The notes below the pieces were generated by a model that worked only from the letters and a program-made list of their open reading frames with translations, was not told the DNA's origin and did no database searches. Below, piece after piece: positions 54,818 to 62,700 of a DNA stretch of 64,000 nucleotides (its first letter is position 1; each line of letters opens with the position of its first letter). The position numbers and the translations under genes are program-made. This stretch comes from Bacillota bacterium (lineage in GTDB: Bacteria; Bacillota; Clostridia; Acetivibrionales; DSM-1351): positions 1 to 64,000 of the forward strand of contig JAEWST010000034.1 of NCBI GenBank assembly GCA_023398105.1, given 5' to 3'.

Positions 54818-55957
54818 ATGAGAAACCTCAGAGATAAGTTTAAACTATGTACAGATAAATTGGCTAAAGCAACTATAATAATTTTAATTCTGTCAATAGG
54901 ACTAAGTATTCCAGTTTTTATTTCGGAGGTTAAGGACTCTAAGCCTGATCATAGTAAAGATGGATGGGATGTAATGGCTCCGGAAGAATTAAATCTGGAT
55001 AGCGGCTACCTAAAAGAGGCTGACAAGTTTATTGGAAAAACGGATGCAACAAGCTTTATTATCGTTAAAGATGGCTACATTGTATATGAAAAGTACTACA
55101 GGGGGCAACGTCCTAAAAACTTTTCATATTGTGGTTCACTTTCAAATAGCCTCTTATCAGCTTTAATAGGAATAGCTATTAGTGATGGCCAAATAAAATC
55201 AGTGGAACAAAAAATAGAAGATTTTTATCCTGAACTGGTAAATTCAGATTTTAACCAAGAAATTAGGGATATAACTATTGAGAATTTATTGACAATGACA
55301 TCTGGGTTTGGTGAAGTATCCGAGGATTTTTTTCATAAAACGGATTGGATTAAATCCCAGTTTAATTCCAAGCTTATGTCTCACCCGGGGGAAACATTTA
55401 GATACAGTAATTCTGCTACCTACCTGTTGTCAGGTATAATTACCAGGACTACGGGCATGAGTGCATTGGAATATGCAAAGAAGAAAATACTTGAACCTAT
55501 GAAGCTGAATAGCATCATTTGGTATACGGGCCCCGAAGGATATAACATAGGAGGCGATTTTCTGTATTTGACACCTAGCGGAATGGCTAAATTTGCATAC
55601 CTTTTCATTAATAAAGGAAGCTGGAAAGGCCAGCAAATACTTCCGGAGAGTTGGGTACGCAATACTTTGAAAATCCATACCAACTTTAGCCAAGAAGAGT
55701 TAATTAGATTTGGTGATAAAAGAATAATGGGATTTGGCTATAACACTATTGTATCCCAACTGGACTCCCAAAAAACTGCTTATATTATGGAGTATGAAGT
55801 TGGTAACCAATACGCAAGCATCATCCCTGACACCAATATGGTAGTTGTTGTTTCTACATACCATTCAAATTTTAAGAAAAGTTTTAGTTATAGTAGTATG
55901 ATGAAAGTTTTAAATGAATATATAATGCCTGCAACAGATTGCAATAGCTTAAAATGA
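54818..55957 (+). CDS. Serine hydrolase family protein lacking the catalytic Lys
   Basis: A 379-residue protein of the class C beta-lactamase/penicillin-binding fold with an N-terminal membrane helix (about 17-38), so the domain faces outside. The family SxxK motif reads S107-L-S-N110, with Asn in place of Lys. The YxN motif is present as YSN (Tyr196, GETFRYSNSATYL). It begins 21 nt after the NRPS. In other clusters such proteins act as external esterases, amidases, cyclases or self-resistance factors. Here the lost lysine suggests altered chemistry or a binding role. Confidence 0.82.
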   Translation: MRNLRDKFKLCTDKLAKATIIILILSIGLSIPVFISEVKDSKPDHSKDGWDVMAPEELNLDSGYLKEADKFIGKTDATSFIIVKDGYIVYEKYYRGQRPKNFSYCGSLSNSLLSALIGIAISDGQIKSVEQKIEDFYPELVNSDFNQEIRDITIENLLTMTSGFGEVSEDFFHKTDWIKSQFNSKLMSHPGETFRYSNSATYLLSGIITRTTGMSALEYAKKKILEPMKLNSIIWYTGPEGYNIGGDFLYLTPSGMAKFAYLFINKGSWKGQQILPESWVRNTLKIHTNFSQEELIRFGDKRIMGFGYNTIVSQLDSQKTAYIMEYEVGNQYASIIPDTNMVVVVSTYHSNFKKSFSYSSMMKVLNEYIMPATDCNSLK

Positions 55958-55968
55958 CTTTAGATATA

Positions 55969-56037
55969 ATTAATTCAACTTTCCCAGTTAAAAATCGTAG
56001 GTGTTAAACTTATCAATGGAAAGTTGAGTAATTAATT
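55969..56037 (+). repeat. R2-family palindromic repeat in the cluster
   Basis: ATTAATTCAACTTTCC at one end and GGAAAGTTGAGTAATTAA at the other are near-perfect inverse copies about 35 bases apart, around GTAGGTGTT. This is the best preserved member of the R2 family. It lies between the serine hydrolase and the MoxR gene. Confidence 0.7.
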
Positions 56038-56088
56038 TGAACAATATTATATTAATAGAATTGTTTTATACATTTGGAGGAATAATCT

Positions 56089-57060
56089 ATGGAACTTCAT
56101 GAAGTAAAGACATTAATGGAAAGTATAAGGAATAACATGAACAAACTAATTGTGGGAAAAGAAAAAGTAATAGACTTGATTCTTGTATCACTTTTTTGTT
56201 CGGGACATGTTTTATTAGATGATGTTCCAGGGGTTGGTAAGACCTTACTTTGCAAATGTTTGGCAAATTCAATATTGTGTGATTTTAGGCGAGTCCAGTT
56301 TACACCTGATTTATTACCGTCAGACTTAATAGGAATAAACTATTTTAATCAAAAACATTTTGATTTTATGTTTAAAAAGGGTCCTGTATTTACAAACATA
56401 TTACTAGCAGATGAAATAAATAGGGCAACTCCAAGGACGCAATCGAGCCTTTTGGAATGTATGGAGGAAAAACAGGTTACTATTGACGGGGAAACTAAAA
56501 AACTTGGTAAACTATTTTTTGTAATAGCAACAGAAAATCCGGTAGAAAGCCATGGTACATTTCCATTACCTGAAGCACAATTGGACAGGTTTTTTATGAA
56601 ACTGAGAATGGGATACCCTGACTTGCAGGAGGAAAGAGGCATATTGGATCGGTTTCAGAATAAAAAGGATGAACCGAAAATCACAAATATTTGCAATGCA
56701 GATTCTATAATTGAAGCACAGGATTCACTTGATCTGGTGGAGGTCAGTTCAGATATAAAAAATTATATTGTATCAATAATCGATAGAACTAGAAATCATG
56801 AAAAAGTGCTACTTGGTGTGAGTCCAAGGGGAACCCTGGCACTTATGAAAGCATCCAAGGTAATGGCTGTTCTTAATGGACGTGATTATGTTATACCGGA
56901 TGATGTTAAGTATGTGGCAGCACCCGTGCTCACACATCGAATGATTCTGAAAAAAACATTAATAGCTTGTTCTAAAACTTCAGAAGAAGAAGATGTTATC
57001 TCAGATATTTTGAAAAGTGTTCCTGTACCGTTAGAAAATAACAGCAACTTAAAAATTTGA
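56089..57060 (+). CDS. MoxR-type AAA+ ATPase
   Basis: A 323-residue AAA+ chaperone-like ATPase. Walker A is DDVPGVGKTLLCK (about 46-58), Walker B LLADEINRATPRTQSSLLECMEE (about 105), and sensor 1 is in FFVIATENPVE. MoxR ATPases typically act with DUF58 proteins to mature or assemble other proteins. It is followed, after a 60-bp repeat element, by exactly such a DUF58 gene. TTGGAGGAAT precedes the ATG. Confidence 0.92.
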   Translation: MELHEVKTLMESIRNNMNKLIVGKEKVIDLILVSLFCSGHVLLDDVPGVGKTLLCKCLANSILCDFRRVQFTPDLLPSDLIGINYFNQKHFDFMFKKGPVFTNILLADEINRATPRTQSSLLECMEEKQVTIDGETKKLGKLFFVIATENPVESHGTFPLPEAQLDRFFMKLRMGYPDLQEERGILDRFQNKKDEPKITNICNADSIIEAQDSLDLVEVSSDIKNYIVSIIDRTRNHEKVLLGVSPRGTLALMKASKVMAVLNGRDYVIPDDVKYVAAPVLTHRMILKKTLIACSKTSEEEDVISDILKSVPVPLENNSNLKI

Positions 57061-57065
57061 TTCTA

Positions 57066-57125
57066 TATAACGAGGCAAGAAAATGTCCCCCACTTCTATA
57101 AGTGGTGGGTACCACTTTGGTTATA
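57066..57125 (+). repeat. 60-bp palindromic element, copy D
   Basis: A complete copy, TATAAC to GTTATA. It lies between the moxR stop (57060) and the ribosome binding site of the DUF58 gene (57126). One hairpin base differs from the others (AAGTGGTGGG). It is transcribed with the operon. Confidence 0.9.
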
Positions 57126-57138
57126 AAGGAGAATTTAT

Positions 57139-58263
57139 TTGGAAGTCATTGCGTGTTTAATAATTATCCTGCTAGTATTATACATTCAAAATTATATTTT
57201 TATCAGATATTCTTTGCAAGATTTGGAATACAACTGCCAATTTAGTGTGGAAGAAGCTAATGAGGGTGATGAAATTATGTTGATTGAAACATTATTCAAT
57301 AATAAGAGACTACCTTTGCCGTGGCTTAAAGTTGAGATATTTACATCAAAATGGCTTGAATTTGCCAATTCCAATTCTGTTGTTGCAAATGAAACTAGAT
57401 TTGTAACAAGTGGGTTTTTTTTATGGGGTTTTCAGAGAACAACCAGACACTGGAAGGTTAAATGCTTGAAGAGAGGCTATTATACTATTGACAATGTAGC
57501 CTTTGTAAGTGGTGATGTGTTTGGTAAATATACTTCAAGTTGCGTTAAAGTTAATTCCAAACTAATAGTATATCCTAGCGTCTTAAGTCAAGAGAATACA
57601 GAAAACTTACAAAACCTGATTCTTGGAGATACAGTAGTACGAAGATGGATAAATGATGACCCATTTTTAACATCTGGAATCAGAGAGTATTATCCTGGTG
57701 ATGCATTGAATAAAATTGATTGGAAGGCAACCTCAAAAATGGGAGAAATATTTGTTAAAAAAAACGATTATACATCAAAAAGTGATATAAATGTTTTATT
57801 AAATATGCAGACTACCGAATTTGAGAACACATATGTTGCCTTTAGTGAAATGGCAGAGCATGGAATCAGATTGGCAGCTACAATAGTAAAGAACTCTTAT
57901 GAGGCTGGCAATCCTGTGAGATTTTGTACAAATGGAAAAGTTGCTGACGTGGAAGAAGAGTATATTTTTACAAGGATTAACTCAGGCAGAGGTCATATTC
58001 TTGATATTTTTGAAATAATGGCTAAACTGGAGCTCAAGACATCAATATATTTTGAAGAGCTCGTCAAAGAGGTAGCACATACTCTGGTAAATTCAGATGT
58101 GGTAATAATTACTGCCTACCTTAATGAGCAAATAAACAAGATGCTGTACAGCCTTCATAGTAATAATAACAATATAAGAATACTTGCTACAAATTTAGAC
58201 ATTGATTATAGTAATCTGCCTAAAGATGTAGAGATATATTTTTCTTTGGGAGATGATAAATAG
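57139..58263 (+). CDS. DUF58 domain protein
   Basis: A 374-residue protein with one N-terminal hydrophobic segment (about 3-18) and a C-terminal DUF58 region. The family motif is SGIREYYPGDALNKIDWKATSKMGEIFVKK (about 181-210). It is the usual partner of MoxR ATPases. Start TTG 57139 has AAAGGAG at 57126-57131, directly after the repeat element. Its stop is immediately followed by the next gene. It probably forms a membrane-associated complex with the two flanking proteins. Confidence 0.88.
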   Translation: MEVIACLIIILLVLYIQNYIFIRYSLQDLEYNCQFSVEEANEGDEIMLIETLFNNKRLPLPWLKVEIFTSKWLEFANSNSVVANETRFVTSGFFLWGFQRTTRHWKVKCLKRGYYTIDNVAFVSGDVFGKYTSSCVKVNSKLIVYPSVLSQENTENLQNLILGDTVVRRWINDDPFLTSGIREYYPGDALNKIDWKATSKMGEIFVKKNDYTSKSDINVLLNMQTTEFENTYVAFSEMAEHGIRLAATIVKNSYEAGNPVRFCTNGKVADVEEEYIFTRINSGRGHILDIFEIMAKLELKTSIYFEELVKEVAHTLVNSDVVIITAYLNEQINKMLYSLHSNNNNIRILATNLDIDYSNLPKDVEIYFSLGDDK

Positions 58264-59601
58264 GTGGGAAATATACTAAAGAATCAGGCTAGAAATATGC
58301 TACTTGTATCAAGTATGTTCTTATTTGTATATCCTGCGATAATTATTTTGGGGAAATTATATTTTGATTTTGATAGATGGGTGGTTAAACTTGCAGAAGG
58401 ATTTTTTTGGTGCTTGCTCGGTTTTTTGAGTTCATATCTTTTAGTGAGTTACATACGCCGATATGGACGAATTGTAAGTGTTGGAATAGTTCTTGTAGCA
58501 TTGATTACTTGTAGTACTGGGGCAATATTTGAGCTGGATTTAATAAACTTCGGTACTGTCAGTTGCGTAATTTTCTTTCTTGTTGGGATGCTCGGTTATG
58601 TAATTAGTTTGATGCCTAAAATTACATTTATAGTAATCGATGCTGGTGTAATTGTACTTTTAATAGAATTACTATTTGCTAATATTGTAAAAGAAATTAA
58701 ACAATTCAGTGGAATCTTTTTTAGTATTACTGTTGTTTTTGTAGTGTTTTCGATGATGCTAACTATTAGAGAAAATCTAAATACTATTTTTAAAGAGAGA
58801 AAAGTACATTTTAAAGGAGTTCAGTCTCAGATAAGTAAGTTTAGCTACATAGTTATGATATGTTTACTTTTATTGATCGTAATTCTATTTTACTCAAAAA
58901 ATATATTGGTTTTTTTAATGCAAACAATCAGCATGCTTGTTAACAAAATTATTGAAGTAATAATTTATCTTTTAAAATTACTTTTTAGGAGTAAACCGGG
59001 GCATTATTCCAATGACTATTTTGGTTTTGATCCTTATATCGCCAGTCCCGATATTTACCCGATTATAATTTTCATAGCATCTATAATAATATTTTTTATT
59101 TTGTTTTTTACTATATATATCATATCTCCGCTTTTCATTATTGCAATAAAAGAAAAAATACTTCACATATATCATACGATATTAAGTGTAAATATTTTAA
59201 AACAAGCAAAAACCAACGAAGATAATGACTATTACGATGTAATCGATATCTTAACAAAAACGGAAAGCAAGGATTTTGATACTAAATTAAATGATGGGAT
59301 TACTCTAGAAACAATTCTGGCAATAGACGATCCTGTTAAAAAAATTAGGCTATTTTATCAATTGCTTCTGAGTAGACTTAAGCTTAAAGGTGTGAAAATC
59401 GATAATTATGATACAACGTGGGAGATTTTCTCAAAAAGTACATCGGTATGTGGTAAGCAGAATTGTTTTTTCGAATTGACAAACTCTTATAATGAAATAA
59501 GATATGGAAATAAATTACCAACATCCATTGAAGTTGAAAAAACTGAAAATAATTCACTTGCTTTTCTTGAATTTCTGGATTCAAAACAAACTAAATTATA
59601 A
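58264..59601 (+). CDS. Membrane protein with DUF4129-like tail
   Basis: A 445-residue protein. About eight hydrophobic segments fall between residues 15 and 310, followed by a cytoplasmic tail (about 345-445) whose RLFYQLLLSRLKLKGVKI...TTWEIF pattern resembles DUF4129. Such proteins normally carry or accompany a transglutaminase-like domain in MoxR-DUF58 operons; none is present here. GTG 58264 begins directly after the TAG of the previous gene. The stop overlaps the edge of the next 60-bp element. Confidence 0.72.
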   Translation: MGNILKNQARNMLLVSSMFLFVYPAIIILGKLYFDFDRWVVKLAEGFFWCLLGFLSSYLLVSYIRRYGRIVSVGIVLVALITCSTGAIFELDLINFGTVSCVIFFLVGMLGYVISLMPKITFIVIDAGVIVLLIELLFANIVKEIKQFSGIFFSITVVFVVFSMMLTIRENLNTIFKERKVHFKGVQSQISKFSYIVMICLLLLIVILFYSKNILVFLMQTISMLVNKIIEVIIYLLKLLFRSKPGHYSNDYFGFDPYIASPDIYPIIIFIASIIIFFILFFTIYIISPLFIIAIKEKILHIYHTILSVNILKQAKTNEDNDYYDVIDILTKTESKDFDTKLNDGITLETILAIDDPVKKIRLFYQLLLSRLKLKGVKIDNYDTTWEIFSKSTSVCGKQNCFFELTNSYNEIRYGNKLPTSIEVEKTENNSLAFLEFLDSKQTKL

Positions 59602-59656
59602 CTAGGCAAGAAAATGTCCCCCACTTCTATAAGTGGCGGGTACCACTTTGGTTATA
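59597..59656 (+). repeat. 60-bp palindromic element, copy E
   Basis: A complete copy from TATAAC (overlapping the stop codon of the membrane-protein gene) to GTTATA. One change from the others is TATAACTAGG for TATAACGAGG. It separates the MoxR-DUF58 trio from the second PKS gene. Confidence 0.9.
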
Positions 59657-59725
59657 AAAGATATCGGATATGGCTTAAAAACGCTATATCCTTAATAAAT
59701 TTAAATTTAAAGAGTGTGAGGTCAT

Positions 59726-62700
59726 ATGAATAAAAAGTTATTAGATTTTAGTTTTGATGAAATACCAGAGGAACTGGATATTTCCTCAGAAAATGTATAT
59801 AGTGTTTTAGAAAATGACATAGCTGTAATAGGTATTTCTGGAAAGTTTCCTTTTGCAGATAATATTAATGAGTTCTGGGAAAACATATGCAATGGTGTGG
59901 ATTGTATAAGAGATTTTCCAGCTCAAAGAAAAAAAGATATAGATGATTACTTATCTTTCAAAAGTAAAAACAAACAGCTTACTAAATACACTCAGTATGG
60001 TTATCTTGATGACATTGATAAATTTGATTACACATTTTTCAATATATCTCCTAAGGAAGCCTGTTTGATGGATCCTAATCAACGAATTTTCTTACAAACT
60101 GCATATGAGGCAATTGAAGATTCAGGTTATGGAGGTGACAGAATAAAAGGCAGCAGAACAGGTGTATATTTTGGTTTGGCACGTCCACTCCAATATATAA
60201 GAATGATTGAGGATATAGTGCCCTCAGATATAACACTTGCACTTCCAGGAAATCTTGGCTCTGTGATACCGGGAAGATTATCATACTTGTTGGACTTAAA
60301 AGGTCCATCCATAGTAATTGATACAGCATGCTCTTCATCTTTAGTAGCACTTTACCTTGCATGTCAAGAGATACGGAGCGGGAAATGTGAAATGGCATTG
60401 GTGGGAAGTACACAGATTAATCTCCTTCCTATAAACAGAAGTGAAAAGTTTGCAATGGAATCTTCTGACAATAGAGCTCGAGCGTTTGATGACAATGCTG
60501 ATGGCACAGGAGGAGGCGAAGGGGCTGTAGCAGTACTGCTTAAGCCTTTAAAAACCGCAAAAAGAGATGGTGATAATATATATGCTATTGTTAAAGGGTG
60601 TGCTATTAATCAGGATGGTAGCTCAGCGGGTTTGACTGCCCCAAGTGCTGAAGCTCAAGCAGATGTTATAGTTAGTGCATGGAATGATGCGAGTATAGAC
60701 CCTGAAAAAATAGCATATATTGAAGCCCATGGTACCGGCACCAGACTGGGAGACCCTATCGAAATTGATGGCTTGCTAAGAGCTTTTACTAAGTACACAA
60801 AAAAGAAGCAATTTTGTGCAATAGCATCTCTAAAAACAAATATAGGTCATCTGGACAGTGCCGCTGGATTAGCCGGTTTTGTAAAGGCTGTTTTAGCCTT
60901 GAAAAATGCTGAAATACCTCCTTCTATAAATTTTAATAGAGCCAACCGTGAAATTAATTTTGTAGATTTACCAGTATATCTAAATGATAGGCTAAAAAAA
61001 TGGAATCAAGTTGAATACCCTAGGGTATGTGGTGTGAGCTCTTTTGGTTTAAGTGGAACAAATTGTCATGTCATATTGCAAGAATTTGATAACGAATTGT
61101 CACTAAATAAAATTAAGCCTTCAAATGTACTTAACGTATTGACAATATCTGCCAAAAGCAATGCTGCATTGAAAAGTCTTATAAGAAAATATCTTTCCTT
61201 TGTAGTAGACTTACCTATAGATTCCATAACTGATACTTGTTATGTCTCTAATACTGGAAGAGGACATTATCAGTACCGTGCAGCAATTATAATAGAAAAT
61301 GATAAGGATATCAAAGAAAAATTATATAGACTATTAAATAAATATTTAGAAACCGATGCGTATGAATATACTGATGATGGAATCTATTTTGGAATGTTTA
61401 ATGAAGTTTCTGATGATAAATTTGCTAAAACAGCAGATATGATATCTGTAAAGCAAAGGACAAGCATAACGAGAATGGCAAATAGTATGCTTAAATCATT
61501 CGTTCAGCAAGGAAAAAGTGACTGGGAGCTATTAAATGAAATATGTAAGAATTATATAAAAGGAGCAGAAATAAATTGGGAGTATTTATATGAAGGAGAA
61601 AGGCATAGAAAACTGAGTATACCAGTTTACCCTTTTGAGCCCACCAGGTGTTGGATTGATGTACCTGAGATTAAGGGTGAGCAAATTGAGGAAGAAAACG
61701 GTTTGTTTAACTATACAAGCTGGAAGGAGTCTTGTCTTAAAGCCAGTAATGGCTTGGAGGGAGCAGTACTTATAATTAATAACGGCAATGCTATTGGCAG
61801 TGAAATATATAGTATACTGAAAAAAGATGGTACTGAGGTAATTGAAGCAACTATAGGTAAAGGTGAATATAAAAAAGTTGATACGGACAGATTTGTTTTA
61901 GATGGCAGTGTAATGCAATATGAAGCACTTCTAAAAGATGAAAGTATTGTTGGTGTTAAACATATTATTCACATGCTTTCTGCAAAAAAACAAAATAGAA
62001 ACGATGACATTACTGATTTGGATGCAAATCTTGAAGACGGAGTATATAATCTCTTTAATTTGTATAACGCTACTGAGAGGGCAGGTCTAAGGCAAAAAAT
62101 TAATGTGCTTATTGTGTCTAAGTACGCAAATGCAGTTAAGGGAGATGAAGATGAAATTATCCCAGAAAATTCAGCTCTATTTGGATTTGGAAAGGTAGTC
62201 AAAATAGAAAGCACGGTTTTCAAATGCAGATGTGTAGATATATGTGGTAATACCGAAGCGTATCAGATTATTGATGAACTGAAAAGTGGATACCTTGGTT
62301 ACAAAGTTGCGTATAGAAAAGGAAAAAGATACGTTGAAGAGCTTGAAGAGCTTAACATATCAAGAGCTAAAGAACACAAAACGGACATTAAAAGTAGTGG
62401 AGTTTATGTGATAACCGGAGGAACAGGTGGTATAGGTCTTGAAATAGGGAAATACCTAGCCAGCAGGAATAATATAAAACTGGCTTTACTTAACCGTACA
62501 GAACTACCTCCTCGTGAGCAATGGCAGAATATAATAGAGGACAATGAAAATACCAGCCTCATTAAAAAAATAAGAAACATATTAGAAATAGAAAAGTACG
62601 GAACAGAAGTTTTAGTCTGTAAAATAGACATTTCAGTTGAAAAACAAGTAGAAGAAGTTTTGAGTAATTTAAGGTTGAAGTATGGCAGAATAAACGGCGT

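Noticed and set aside
54818..55957. True beta-lactamase resistance gene
   Set aside because: The catalytic SxxK lysine is replaced by Asn, so ordinary beta-lactamase activity is unlikely.
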